From: Palaemon carinicauda
Lineage: Eukaryota; Arthropoda; Malacostraca; Decapoda; Palaemonidae
Reading direction: 5' to 3'
DNA length: 64,000 nt
Assembly: GCF_036898095.1 (NCBI RefSeq)
Contig: NC_090726.1
Coordinates: 165,118,017 to 165,182,016 of the forward strand
Shown here: positions 24,301-40,400 of the stretch, one piece after another
Position numbering within the stretch: the stretch's first letter is position 1
Layout: each line of letters begins with the position of its first letter
The notes under the pieces: model-generated
Database searches by the model: none
Seen by the model: only the letters and a program-made list of their open reading frames with translations
Told to the model about the DNA's origin: nothing
Position numbers and translations under genes: made by a program

Positions 24301-26869
24301 TATTAATATTTTCAATATTATTGATATTTTTAAGATTATTTGTATTTTTTAAATTATCAGTATTTTTTGAAATTATTAATATTTTTAAAATTATTAATAT
24401 TTTTAAAATTATTAATAAATTAAAAATCATCAATACTTTTGAAATCATTAATTATTTTGAAATTATTAATACTTGAAATTATCAGTATTTTTAAATTTAT
24501 TGATAATTTTAGAATTATTAATATTTTCAAAATTATCAATATTTTTAAAATCATTAATATTCTTAAAAATTATTAATATTTTTAAAATTATTAATATTTT
24601 TTAAATTATCAATATATTCAAAATTATCAATATTTTTTTTTAATTGTTAACATTTTTTAAAATATTGATATTTTTAAAATTATTAATATTTTTAAAATTA
24701 TTAATAATTTTAAAATTATCAATATTTTTAAAAAATCAATAGGGTTAAAATTATTAGTATTTTTAAAATTATTAGTATTTTCAAAATTATTCGTTTTCTT
24801 AAAATTATTGGTATTTTCAAAATTATTTGTATTTTTGAATTTATTAGTATTTGTAGAATTATTAATATTTTTAAAATCATTAGTATTTTGAAAATGATTG
24901 GTATTTTGGAAATTATTAGTATTTTACAAATGATTAATATTTTCAATATTATTAGTATTTTTAAAATTATTAGTATTTTTCAAATTATCAGTATTTTTTA
25001 AATTATTAATATTTTTCAAATTATTAATATTTTTTAAATTATCAATATTTTTTTAAATTGTTAACATTTTTTAAATTATCAATATTTTTAAAATTATTAA
25101 TATTTTTAAAATCAATAATATTTTTAAAATTATTAATAATTTTAAAATTATTAATATTTTTGAAATTATTAGTATTTTTAAAATTATTAATAATTTCAAA
25201 ATTATTAATATATTCAAAATTATCAATATTTTTAAAATCATTAATATTTTTAAAATTATTAATATTTTTTATATTATTAATATTTCTTAAATTATCAATA
25301 TTTTTAACTTATCATTATTATTTATATTATCAATATTTTTTTAATTAAGAACATTTTTTAAACTATTCATATTTTTAAATATATTGATATTTTTCAAATT
25401 ATTAATATTTCTAAAATCATTTATATTTTAAGTCATTATAATTTTTAAAATAATTAATATTTTTGAAATCATTAATATTTTCAAATTCATTATTATTTTT
25501 TAAATTATTATCGTTTTCAAAATTAATATTTTTAATATTATTAATATTTCAAAATTATTCATATATTTAAAATTATTAATATTTTCAAAATTATTCAGAT
25601 ATTGAAAATTATTCGTATCTAAAATCATTCGTATTTTTAAAATTATTCATATTTTCAAAATGATTCATATTTTTAAAATTATCAGTATTTCTCAAATTAT
25701 TCGTATTTTTTAAATTATTAGTATTTTTAGAATTATTGATATTTCTACAATCATTAGTATTTATAAAATTATTGGTATTTTTTAAATTATTAGTATTTTT
25801 TAAATTATCAGTATTTTTAAAATTATTAATGTTGTTAAAATTATTAGTGTTTTTGAAATTATTAGTATTTTCCAAATTTTCAGTATTTTTTAAATTATCA
25901 ATATTTTTTAAAATATCAATATTTTTTAACTTATCAATATTTTTTTAAATAATCAATATTTTCTATAAATTATTAAAATTTTTTAAGGAAATAATATTTC
26001 TAAAATTATTGATGTTTTTAAAATTATTAATATTTCCAAAATTATCAATATTTCAAAAATCATCAATATTTTTAAAATCATTAATAATTTTTATATTATT
26101 AATATTTCTAAAATTATTAGTATTTTTAAAATTATTAATAATTTTAAAATTATTAATAATTTTGAAATCATTAATATTTTAAAATCATTATTATTTTTAA
26201 AATTATTATTGTTAGAATTAATATATTTTAAAATTATTAATGTTTTCAAAATTATTCATATATTTAAAATTATTAATATTTTCAAAATTATTCAGATTTT
26301 GAAAATTATTTCTATCTAAAATTATTCGTATTTTTCAAATTATTCATATTTTCAAAATGATTCATATTTTTAAAATTATCAGTATTTCTCAAATTATTCG
26401 TATTTTTAAAATTATTAGTATTTCTGGAATTATTAATATTTTTAAAATCATTAGTATTTTCAAAATTATTGGTATTTTTGAAATTATTAGTATTTTTGAA
26501 ATTATCAGTATTTTTAAAATTATTAATATTGTTAAAATTATTAGTGTTTTTAAAATTATTAGTATTTTTAAAATTATCAGTATTTTTTTAATTATTTATA
26601 TTTTTTAAAATATCAATATTTTTTACTTATCGATATTTTTTTAAATAATCAATATTTTTTATAAATTACTAACTTTTTTAAGTTAATAATATTTTTAAAA
26701 TTATTGATATTTTTAAAATTATTAATATTTTCAAAATTATCAATAATTTGAAAATCCTCAATATTTTTAAATTCATTAATAATTTTAAAATTATTAATAT
26801 TTTTGAAATTATTAGTATTTATAAATTTATTAATATTTTTTAAATTATTAATAATTTCAAAATTATTAA
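20851..26869. repeat. Satellite higher-order block of about 6.0 kb, copy 1
   Basis: Matches 26870 onward at an offset of 6019 near its start, falling to 5991-5992 through most of its length after small indels (24152 to 30144, 25058 to 31050, 25609 to 31601 and the 26608 end to 32600). Differences are scattered single bases. Confidence 0.8.
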
Positions 26870-29800
26870 TATTTACAAAATTATTCATATATTTAAAATT
26901 ATTAATATTTTTAAAATTATTGATATTTTTTAAATTATTCATATTTTTGAAATTATTCAGATTTTGAAAATTATTCAGATTTTGAAAATTATTAGATTCT
27001 AAAATTTTTCGTATTTTTAAAATTTTTCGTATTTTTAAAATTATTCATATTTTCAAAATTATTCATATTTTTAAAATTATCAGTATTTCTAAATTTATTC
27101 GTATTTATAAATTATTAGTATCTTTAGAATTATTAATATTTCTAGAATCATTAGTATTTTTTAAATCATTGGTATTTTTGAAATTATTAGTATTTTTTAA
27201 ATTATCAGTATTTTTAAAATTATTAATATTGTTAAAATTATTAGTGTTTTTAAGATTATTAGTATTTTTCGAATTATCAGTATTTTATGAATTATTAATA
27301 TTTTTCAAATTATTAGTATTTTTTTAAATTATCAATATTTTTTGAATTATCAATATTTTTTTTAAATTATTAAAAAAATTTCAAATAATTAATATTTTGA
27401 AAATTATTGATATTTTCAATATTATTAATATTTTTAATATTATTATTTTTTATATTATTAATATTTTTTAATATTATAAATATTATTATTTTCAATATTA
27501 TTAATATTTTTAACATTATTGATATTAATAAAATTATTTATATTATTAAAGTTATTAGGATTTTTTAAAATTATTAGTATTTTTAAAACTATTAGTATTT
27601 TTAAAATTATTAATATTTCTGAAATTATAAATATTTTCAAAATCATTAATATTTAATGTCATTAATATTTTTAAAATAATTAATATTTTTAAAATCATTA
27701 ACATTTTTAAATTCCTTAATATTTTTAAAATTATTTATATTTTTAAAATTATTAATATTTTAAAATTAATATTCATAAAATTATTAATATTTTCGAAATT
27801 TTTAATATTTTTAAAATTATTAATATTTTTAAAATTAACCATATTTTTAGAATTATTCATATTTTTAGAATTATCATTATTTTTAAAATTATTCATATTT
27901 TTAAAATTATTCATATTTTTAAAATTATTCATATTTTTAAAACTATTCATATTTTTAAAATTATTTGGATTTTGTAAAATATTTGTATCTAATTTTTTTG
28001 TCTTTTTAAAATTATTCATATTTCTAAAATTATATTTGTTTTTTAAAATTATTAGTCTTTTTAAAATTATTTGTATTTCTAAAATTATTGTTATTTTTGA
28101 AATTATTCGTATTTTTAAAATTATCAGTATTTTTAGAATTATTAATATTTTTAAAATCATTAGTATTTTGAAAATTATTTGTAATTTTTGAAATTATTAG
28201 TATATTTTAAATTATTAGTATTTTATAAATTATTATTTTCAAAATTATTAATATTTATAAAATTATTAGTATTTTTAAAATTATCAGTATTTTATAAATT
28301 ATTAATATTTTTTAAATTAATAACATTTTTTTAAAATTATCAATATTTTTTAAATTATCAATATTTTTTTGTATTATTAAAAAAATTTTAAATTATTATT
28401 TTTGAGATTATTGATATATTTAAAATTATTATTATTTTCGAAATTATTAATAAATTTGAAATCATCAATATTTTTGAAATCATTAATAATTTTAAAATTG
28501 TTAATACTTTCGAAATTATTAGTATTTTTAAATTTATTGATAATTTTAAAATTATTAATATTTTCAAAATTACCAATACTTTTAAAATCATTAATATTTT
28601 TTAAATAATTAATAATTTTCTAAATTATCAATATTATATAATTATCAATATTTTTTTCAATTATCAATATTTTTTAAATTATGAATATTTTTATCAAATT
28701 GTTAACATTTTTGAAATTATGGATATTTTTAAGATATTAATATTTTGAAAATTATTGATAATTTTAAAATTATCAATATTTTAAAAATAATCAAGTTTTA
28801 AAATTATTAGTATTTTTAAAATTTTTAGTATTTTTAAAATTATTGGTATTTTTAAAATTATTCGTATTTTTAAAATTATTCGTATTTTTGAAATTATTAG
28901 TATTTGTAGAATTATTAATATTTTTAAAATCATTAGTATTTTGAAAATGATTGGTATTTTTGAAATTATTAGTATTTTAAAAATGATTAATTTTTTTAAA
29001 ATTATTAGTATTTTTAAAGTTATCAGTATTTTTCAAATTATCAGTATTTTTTAAATTATTAATATTTTTTAAATTATTAATATTTTTAAATTATCAATAT
29101 TTTTTTAAAATTTGTTAACATTTTTTTAAATTATCAATATTTATAAAATTATTTATATTTTTAAAATCATTAATATTTTTAAAATCATTAATATTTTTTA
29201 AAATATTAATAATTTTAAAATTATTAATATTTTGGAAATTATTAGTATTTTTAAAATTATTAATAATTTAAAACTATTAATATATTCAAAATCATCAATA
29301 TTTTTAGAATCATTAATATTTTTAAAATTATTAATATTTTTTAAATTATCAATATTTTTTAAATTATCAATATTTTTTAAATTATCAATATTTTTCAAAT
29401 TATCATTATTTTTCAAATTAAGAAAATTTTTTAAATTATTAATATTTTAAAAATCATTGATAATTTTAAAATTATCAATATTTTAAAAATCATTAATAAT
29501 TTTAAACTTATTAATATTTTTAAAATTATTAGTATTTTTGAAATTATTAATATTTTCGAAATCATTATTTTTTCCTAAATCATTAATATTTTTAAAATTA
29601 ATAATATTTTTAAAATTATTAATATTTTTTAAAATTATTAATATTTTCAATATCATCAATATTTTTAAAATCATTAATATTTTTTAAATTATTAATATTT
29701 TTGAATTTACAAATATTTTTAAAATCATTAATATTTTTAAAATTATTAATATTTTTAAAATTATTAATATTTTTAAAATTATAAAAAAAATTTAAATTAT

Positions 29801-32800
29801 TAATATTTTTAAAATTATTATTATTTTTGAAATTATCAGTATTTTTAAAATGATTATTTTTAAAATTATTGATATTTTTAAAAAATTTTGTCAGCTTTTA
29901 TTGATATTTTTAAAAATTTTTGTTAGCTTTTGAATTATTAATATTTTTAAAATTATCAAAATTTTTATGATTATTGATATTTTTTAAATTATTATTATTT
30001 TTTAAATTGCTGATATTTTTAACTCATTAATATTTTTTTTTAATTTGTAATATTTTTTATATTACCAAAATTTTCAAAATTATTCAAAATTTTTAAATTA
30101 TTGATATTTTCAAATTATTATTTTTTAAATTATTGATATTTTTTTAATTATTAACATTTTTTAAATTATTAATATTTTTAATATTAATAATTTTTAAATT
30201 ATTAATATTTTTTAAATTATTTATATTTTTATTATTATTAATATTTTTAATAATATTATCAATGATATTTTTAATATTAATATTTTTACTATTATTAGTA
30301 TTTTCAATATTATTGATATTTTTAAGATTATTTGTATTTTTTAAATTATCAGTATTTTTTAAAATTATTAATATTTTTAAAATTATTAATATTTTTAAAA
30401 TTATTAATAAATTAAAAATCATCAATACTTTTGAAATCATTAATTATTTTGAAATTATTAATACTTGAAATTATCAGTATTTTTAAATTTATTGATAATT
30501 TTAGAATTATTAATATTTTCAAAATTATCAATATTTTTAAAATCATTAATATTCTTAAAAATTATTAATATTTTTAAAATTATTAATATTTTTTAAATTA
30601 TCAATATATTCAAAATTATCAATATTTTTTTTTAATTGTTAACATTTTTTAAAATATTGATATTTTTAAAATTATTAATATTTTTAAAATTATTAATAAT
30701 TTTAAAATTATCAATATTTTTAAAAAATCAATAGGGTTAAAATTATTAGTATTTTTAAAATTATTAGTATTTTCAAAATTATTCGTTTTCTTAAAATTAT
30801 TGGTATTTTCAAAATTATTTGTATTTTTGAAATTATTAGTATTTGTAGAATTATTGATATTTTTAAAATCATTAGTATTTTGAAAATGATTGGTATTTTG
30901 GAAATTATTAGTATTTTACAAATGATTAATATTTTCAATATTATTAGTATTTTTAAAATTATTAGTATTTTTCAAATTATCAGTATTTTTTAAATTATTA
31001 ATATTTTTCAAATTATTAATATTTTTTAAATTATCAATATTTTTTTAAATTGTTAACATTTTTTAAATTATCAATATTTTCAAAATTATTAATATTTTTA
31101 AAATCAATAATATTTTTAAAATTATTAATAATTTTAAAATTATTAATATTTTTGAAATTATTAGTATTTTTAAAATTATTAATAATTTCAAAATTATTAA
31201 TATATTCAAAATTATCAATATTTTTAAAATCATTAATATTTTTAAAATTATTAATATTTTTTATATTATTAATATTTCTTAAATTATCAATATTTTTAAC
31301 TTATCATTATTATTTATATTATCAATATTTTTTGAATTAAGAACATTTTTTAAATTATTCATATTTTTAAATATATTGATATTTTTCAAATTATTAATAT
31401 TTCTAAAATCATTTATATTTTGAGTCATTATAATTTTTAGAATAATTAATATTTTTGAAATCATTAATATTTTCAAATTCATTATTATTTTTTAAATTAT
31501 TATCGTTTTCAAAATTAATATTTTTAATATTATTAATATTTCAAAATTATTCATATATTTAAAATTATTAATATTTTCAAAATTATTCAGATATTGAAAA
31601 TTATTCGTATCTAAAATCATTCGTATTTTTAAAATTATTCACATTTTCAAAATGATTCATATTTTTAAAATTATCAGTATTTCTCAAATTATTCGTATTT
31701 TTTAAATTATTGGTATTTTTGGAATTATTAATATTTCTACAATCATTAGTATTTATAAAATTATTGGTATTTTTTAAATTATTAGTATTTTTTAAATTAT
31801 CAGTATTTTTAAAATTATTAATGTTGTTAAAATTATTAGTGTTTTTGAAATTATTAGTATTTTCCAAATTATCAGTATTTTTTAAATTATCAATATTTTT
31901 TAAAATATCAATATTTTTTAACTTATCAATATTTTTTTAAATAATCAATATTTTCTATAAATTATTAAAATTTTTTAAGGAAATAATATTTCTAAAATTA
32001 TTGATGTTTTTAAAATTATTAATATTTCCAAAATTATCAATATTTCAAAAATCATCAATATTTTTAAAATCATTAATAATTTTTATATTATTAATATTTC
32101 TAAAATTATTAGTATTTTTAAAATTATTAATAATTTTAAAATTATTAATAATTTTGAAATCATTAATATTTTAAAATCATTATTATTTTTAAAATTATTA
32201 TTGTTAAAATTAATATATTTTAAAATTATTAATGTTTTCAAAATTATTCATATATTTAAAATTATCAATATTTTCAAAATTATTCAGATTTTGAAAATTA
32301 TTTCTATCTAAAATGATTCGTATTTTTCAAATTATTCATATTTTCAAAATGATTCATATTTTTAAAATTATCAGTATTTCTCAAATTATTCGTATTTTTA
32401 AAATTATTAGTATTTCTGGAATTATTAATATTTTTAAAATCATTAGTATTTTCAAAATTATTGGTATTTTTGAAATTATTAGTATTTTTGAAATTATCAG
32501 TATTTTTAAAATTATTAATATTGTTAAAATTATTAGTGTTTTTAAAATTATTAGTATTTTTAAAATTATCAGTATTTTTTTAATTATTTATATTTTTTAA
32601 AATATCAATATTTTTTACTTATCGATATTTTTTTAAATAATCAATATTTTTTATAAATTACTAACTTTTTTAAGTTAATAATATTTTTAAAATTATTAAT
32701 ATTTTCAAAATTATCAATAATTTGAAAATCCTCAATATTTTTAAATTCATTAATAATTTTAAAATTATTAATATTTTTGAAATTATTAGTATTTTTAAAT

Positions 32801-34060
32801 TTATTAGTATTTTTGAAATTATTAATAATTTCAAAATTATTAATATTTTCAAAATTATCAATATTTTCAAAATCATTAATATTTTTGAAATTATTAATAT
32901 TTTTAAAATTATTTATATTTTTTAAATCATCAATATTTCTTAAATAATCAATATTTTTATAATTATCCATATGTTTATAAATTATTAACACTTTAATTTT
33001 TTAATATTTTTAATAATATTGATATTTTTGAAAATATTAATATTTTTAAAATTATTAATAATTTTAAAATTATTTATATTTGGTAAATTATTTGTATCTA
33101 AATTTTTTTGTCTTGAAAATTATTCATATTTTTTAAATTATATTTGTTTTAAAGTTTAGTATTTTTAAAATTATTCGTATTTCTAAAATTATTAGTATTT
33201 TTAAAATTATTCGTATTTTTATAATTCAGTATTTTTAGAATTATTAATATTTTTAAAATCATTAGTATTTTAAAAATTATTGGTATTTTAAAAATTATTG
33301 GTATTTTTGAAATTATTAGTATTTTTTAAATTATTAGTATTTGAAAAATTATTAATATTTTTAGAATTATTAGCATTTTTTAAATTATCAGTATTTTATG
33401 AATTATTAATATTTTTTAAATTATTAATATTTTAAAAAATTATCAATATTTTTTAAATTATCAATATTTTTTGTATTATTAAATATTTTTTAAATTATTA
33501 TTTTTTAAAATTATTGATATTTTTTAAATTATTAATTTTTTAAAAATTATTGATAAATTTAAAATCATCATTATTTTTGAAATCATTAATAATTTTAAAA
33601 TTATTAATACTTTTGAAATTATTAGTATTTTTAAATTTATTGATAATTTTAAAATTATTAATATTTTCAAAATTATCAATATTTTAAATATTATTATTTT
33701 CAATATTATTAATATTTTTAATATTAATGATATTCTTAAAATTATTTATATTTTTAAATTATTAGTATTTTTAAAATGATTAATATTTTCAAAATTATTC
33801 GTATTTTTCAAATAATTAGTTTTTTCAAATTATCAGTATTTTTTATATTATCAATATTTTTTAAATTATTAACATTTTTTTAAATTATTAATATTTTTTA
33901 AATTATTAACATTTTTAAGATTATTGATATTTTTAAAATTATTAATAAAAAAATATTAATATTTTTAATATTATCAGTATTTTAAAATTATTATTATTTT
34001 TGAAATTATTAATATTTCTAAAAATTATTGATATTTTTTAAATTATCAATATTTTTAAAA

Positions 34061-34446
34061 TTAATGATATTTTTAAAAGGATTATTACCTTTAAAATTAT
34101 TAATATATTTAAAATTATTAATATTTTTAAAATTAATATTTTTAAAATTATTAATACTTTTTTAATTTTTAATATTTTCTAAATTATTAATATATTAATA
34201 TTATTATAATTTTAATATTTTTGATATTTTTAATATTATCAATATTTTTAAAATTAATGATATTTTTAAAAGGATTATTACCTTTAAAATTATTAATATT
34301 TTTAAAATTATTAATATTTTTAAAATTATTAATACTGTTTTAATTTTTAATATTTTCTAAATTATTAATATATTAATATTATTATAATTTTAATATTTTT
34401 GATATTTTTAATATTATTAATATTTTTAATATTATTTTTAATATGC
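34061..34446. repeat. 193-bp tandem duplication private to copy 1 of the 15.8-kb block
   Basis: TTAATGATATTTTTAAAAGG with the following ATTATTACCTTTAAAATT occurs at 34061 and again at 34254. The matching place in copy 2 (near 50795) has it once, which accounts for the 192-bp change in offset. Confidence 0.75.
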
Positions 34447-37400
34447 TTAATATTTTTTAATATTAATAATATCATTAATATTTTTAATATTATTAATATT
34501 ATTATTTTTAATATTATTAATATTTTTAATATTATTGATATTTTTAAAATTATTTATAATTTTAGATTAGTATTTTTAAAAATTATTGGTATTTTTAAAA
34601 TTATTAATATTTTTAAAATTACTAGTATTTTCCAAATTATTAGTATTTTCAAATTATCAGTATTTTTAAATTATTAATATTATTAGATCATTATTATTTT
34701 TTTAAATCATCAATATTGTTTAAATTATCTATTTTTCAAATTATTATTATTATTTAAATTATCAATATATTTTAAATTATTGATATTTCAAAAATTATTA
34801 TTTTTAAAATTATAATTAATTTTAAAATCATTAATATTTTTAAAATCATTAATAATTTTAAAATTATTTTTATTTTTTCAATTTATTATCAATTTTAAAA
34901 TTATTGATATTTTCAAAATTATTAATATTTTTAAAATCATTAATATTTTTGAAATTATTAATTTTTTCAAAATTATTAATATTTTTAAAAGGATTAATAT
35001 TCTTGAAATTATTAATATTTTTAAAATTATTAATATTTTTAAAATTATTTATATTTTTTAAATCATTTATATTTTAAGTCATTATAATTTCTTAAATAAC
35101 TAATATTTTTAAAATCATTAATATTTTCAAAATCATTATTATTTTAAAAATTATTAATATTTTAAAAATTGTTATTATTTTCAAAATTAATATTTTCAAA
35201 ATTATTAATATTTTCAAAATTATTAATATTTTCAAAATTATTGATATTTTTAAAATTATTAATGCTTTAAAAATTATTGATATTGTTAGAATTATTCATA
35301 TTTTTTAAAATGTTTTGTTAGCTTTCAAATTATTAATATTTTTAAATTAATTAGAATTTTTATTATTATTGATATTTTCTAAATTATCATTATTTTTTTA
35401 TTTTTATTTTTTTGAATTATTAATATTTTTTTAATTTGGTAATATTTTTTAAATTACCAATATTTTCAAAATTATTAAATTTTTTGAAATTATTGATATT
35501 TTTTGAATTATTTTTATTTTTTAAATTATTGATATTTTTTTAAATAATAATATTTTTTGAATTATTAATATTTTTAATATTTTTAATTTTAAAATTATTA
35601 ATATTTTTTAGATTATTTATATATTTAATATTAATAATATTTTTAATATTATTATACTTTTGATTTATTGATATTTTTAATATTATTAATATTTTTAGTA
35701 TTATTATTTTTAATATTATTAATATTTTTAATATATTATAATAATATTTTTAATATTATTATTTTTAATATTATTAATATTTTTAATATTATTGATATTT
35801 TAAAATTATTTATATTTTTCAAATTATTAGTATTTTCAAAAATTATTAGTATTTTTAAAATTATTAAAATTTTTAAAATTATTAGTATTTTTCAAATTAT
35901 TAGTATTTTTCAAATTATCAGTATTTTTTATATTATCAATATTTTTTAAATTATTGATATTTTTTTTAAATTATTAATATTTTTTAGATTATTAATATTT
36001 TTAAAAATTATTGATATCTTTAATATTGTTAATATTATTATTATTTTTAATATTATTAATATCATTAATATTTTTAACATTATTATTTTTACCATCATTA
36101 ATATTTTCAATATTATTGATATTATTAAAATTATTTGTATTTTTAAAATTATCAGTAATTTTCAAAATTATTAATATTTTAAAAATTATTAGTGTTTTTA
36201 AAATTATGGATATTTTTAAGATTATTATTTTTTAAAATATTAGTATTTTTCAAATTATTAGTATTTTTCAAATTATCAGTATTTGTCAAATCATTAATAT
36301 TTTTAAATTCATTAATAATTTTAAAATTATTCATATTTTTAAATTTTTTATTAATTTTAAAATTATTAATATTTTAAAAAATTATTAATATTTTTAAAAT
36401 CATTAATATTTTTAAAATTATTAATATTTTCAAAATTATCAATATTTTTAAAAGAATTAATATTTTTAAAATTATGATTATTTTTAAAATCATTGATATT
36501 TTTAAAATTATTAATATTTTTTAAATTATTAATATTTTTAAAATCATTAATATTTTAAGTCATTATAATTTTTTAAATAATTAATATTTTTAAAATCAAT
36601 AATATTTTCAAAATTATTATTATTTTTAAAATTATTAATATTTTTAAAATCATCAATATTTTTTAAATTATTAATATTTTTAAAATTACAAATATTTTAA
36701 AATCATTTATATTTTTTAAATTATTAATATTTTTGAAATTTTTAATATTTTTAAAATTATAAATATTTTCGAAAGTATTAATAAAAAATTATTCATATTT
36801 TTAATATTATCAGTATTTTTAAAATTATTATTTTTTTTGAAATTATTAATATTTCTAAGAATAAATGATATTTTTTAGATGATTACTATTTTTAAAATTA
36901 TTGATATTTTTAGAATTATTAATATTTTTAAAAATATTAATATTTTTTAATTTATTAATATTTTTAAAATTATTAAATTTTTTTAAATTATTAATATTTT
37001 TTAATTTATTAACATTTTTAATATTATACTTTTGATATTCTTTATATTTTTAATATTATTATTATTTTCAATATTATTATTTTTAATATTATTGATATTT
37101 TTACCATTATTGATATTTTTAGAATTATTTATATTTTTAGATTATTAGTATTTATAAAAATTATTAGTCTTTTCAAAATGTTTAATATTTTTAAAATTAT
37201 TAGTATTTTGAAAATTATTAGTATTTTTCAAATTATCAGTATTTTCAAAATTATTAATGTTGTTAAAATTATTAGTGTTTTTGAAATTATTAGTATTTTT
37301 CAAATTATCAGTATTTTTTAAATTATCAATATTTTTAAAAATAGCAATATTTTATGACTTATAAATATTTTTTTAAATAATCAATATTTTCTATAAATTA

Positions 37401-40400
37401 TTAACATTTTTTAAGGAAATAATATTTCTAAAATTATTGATGTTTTAAAATTATTAATATTTTCAAAATCATCAATATTTTTAAAATCATTAATAATTTT
37501 TAAATTATTAATATTTCTAAAATTATTAGTATTTTCAAAATTATTAATAATTTTAAAATTATTAATAATTTCAAAATCATTAATATTTTCAAAATCATTA
37601 TTATTTTTAAAATTATTATTTTTAAAATTAATTTTTTTAAAATTATTAATGTTTTCAAAATTATTCATATATATAAAATTATTAATATTTTCAAAATTAT
37701 TGAGATTTTGAAAATTATTCGTATCTAAAATTATTCGTATTTTTCAAATTATTCATATTTTCAAAATGATTCATATTTTTAAAATTATCAGTATTTCTCA
37801 AATTATTCGTATTTTTAAAATTATTAGTATTTCTGGAAATATTAATATTTTTAAAATCATTAATATTTTTAAAATTATTGGTATTTTTGAAATTATTAGT
37901 ATTTTTGAAATTATCAGTATTTTTAATATTATTAATATTGTTAAAATTATTAGTGTTTTTAAAATTATTAGTATTCTTAAAATTATCAGTATTTTTTAAA
38001 TTATTAATATTTTTTAAAATATCAATATTTTTTAACTTATCGATATTTTTTTAAATAATCAATATTTTTTATAAATTACTAACTTTTTTAAGCTAATAAT
38101 ATTTTTAAAATTATTGATGTTTTCAAAATTATTGATATTTTCAAATTTATCAATAATTTAAAAATCATCAATATTTTAAATTCATTAATAATTTTAAAAT
38201 TTTTAATATTTCTAAAATTATTAGTATTTTTAAATTTATTAGTATTTTTTAAATTATTAATAATTTCCAAATTATTAATATTTTCAAAATTATCAATATT
38301 TTCAAAATAATTAATATTTCTGAAATTATTAATATTTTTAAAATTATTTATATTTTTTAAGTCATCAATATTTCTTATAATCAATATTTTTATAATTATC
38401 CATATTTTTTTTAAATTATTAACACTTTTTAATTTATTAATATTTTTAATAATATTGATATTTTTGAAAATATTAATATTTTTAAAATTGTTAATAATTT
38501 TAAAATTATTTATATTTGGTGAATTATTTGTATCTAAATTTTTTTGTCTTTTTAAAATTATTCATATAAAAAATTATATTTGTTTTTGAAGTTATTAGTA
38601 TTTTTAAAATTATTCGTATTTCTAAAATTATTAGTATTTTTTTTAATTATTCGTATTTTTAAAATTTAGTATTTTTAGAATTATTAATATTTCTAAAATC
38701 ATTAGTATTTTAAAAATTATTGGTATTTTTGAAATTATTAGTATCTTTTTAAATTATTAGTATTTGAAAAATTATTAATATTTTCAAAATTATTAGTATT
38801 TTTAAAATTATTAGTATTTTTTTAAATTATCAGTATTTTATGAATTATTAATATTAATTAAATTATTAATATTTTTTTAAAATTATCAATATTTTTAAAT
38901 GATCAATATTTTTTGTATTAAATATTTTTTAAATTATTATTTTTTTAAATTATTGATATTTTTAAAATTATTAATATTTTAAAAATTATTAATAAATTTA
39001 AAATCATCATTATTTTTGAAATCATTAATAATTTTAAAATTACTAATACTTTTGAAATTATTAGTATTTTTAAATTTATTGATAATTTTAAAATTATTAA
39101 TATTTTCAAAATTATCAATATTTTTAATATTATTATTTTCAATATTATTAATGTTTTTAATATTAATGATATTTTTAAAATTATTTATATTTTCAAATTA
39201 TTAGTATTTTTAAAATTATTAATATTTTTAAAATTATTAGTATTTTTCAAATTATTAGTTTTTTCAAATTATCAGTATTTTTTATATTATCAATATTTTT
39301 TGAATTATTAATATTTTTTTAAATTATTAATATTTTTTCAATTATTAACATTTTTAAGATTATTGATATTTTTAAAATTATTAATAAAAAATATTAATAT
39401 TTTTAATATTATCAGTATTTTTAAAATTATTATTATTTTTAAAATTATTAATATTTCTAAAAATTATTGATATTTTTTAAATTATAAATATTTTTAAAAT
39501 TATTGATATTTATGAAAAAATTATTGCCTTTAAAATTATTAATATTTTTTAAAATTATTAATATTTGTTGAATTATTAATACTTTTTTTATTTTTAATAT
39601 TTTCTAAATTATTAATATATTAATATTATTATACTTTTAATATTCTTGATATTTTTAATATTATTAATATTTTTAATATTATTTTTAATATTCTTAATAT
39701 TATTTAATATTAATAATATAATTATCATTTTTAATATTATTAATATTTTCAATATTATTGATATTTTTGAAATTATTTATAATTTTAGATCAGTATTTTT
39801 AAAAATTATTAGTATTTTTAAAATTATTAATATTTTTAAAATTAGTATTTTTAAAATTATTAGTATTTTCAAATTATCAGTATTTTTAAATTATTAATAT
39901 TTTTAGATCATTAATATTTTTTTAAATCATCAATATTGTTTGAATTATCAATTTTTTTAAATTATTAATTTTTTTAAATTATCAATATATTTTAAATTAT
40001 TGATATTTCAAAAATTATTATTTTTTTAAAATTATTATTGATTTTAAAATCATTAATATTTTTAAAATCTTTAATAATTTTAAAATTATTTATATTTTTT
40101 TAATTTATTATCAATTTTAAAATTATTGATATTTTCAAAATTATTAATATTTTTAAAATCATTAATATTTTTGAAATTATTAATATTTTCAAAATTATTA
40201 ATATTTTTAAAAGGATTAATATTTTTGAAATTATTAATATTTTTAAAATTATTAATATTTTTAAAATTATTAATATTTTTGAAATCATTTATATTTTAAG
40301 TCATTATAATTTTTAAAATAATTAATATTTTTAAAATCATTAATATTTCCAAAATCATTATTTTAAAAATTATTAATATTTTCAAAATTATTATTATTTT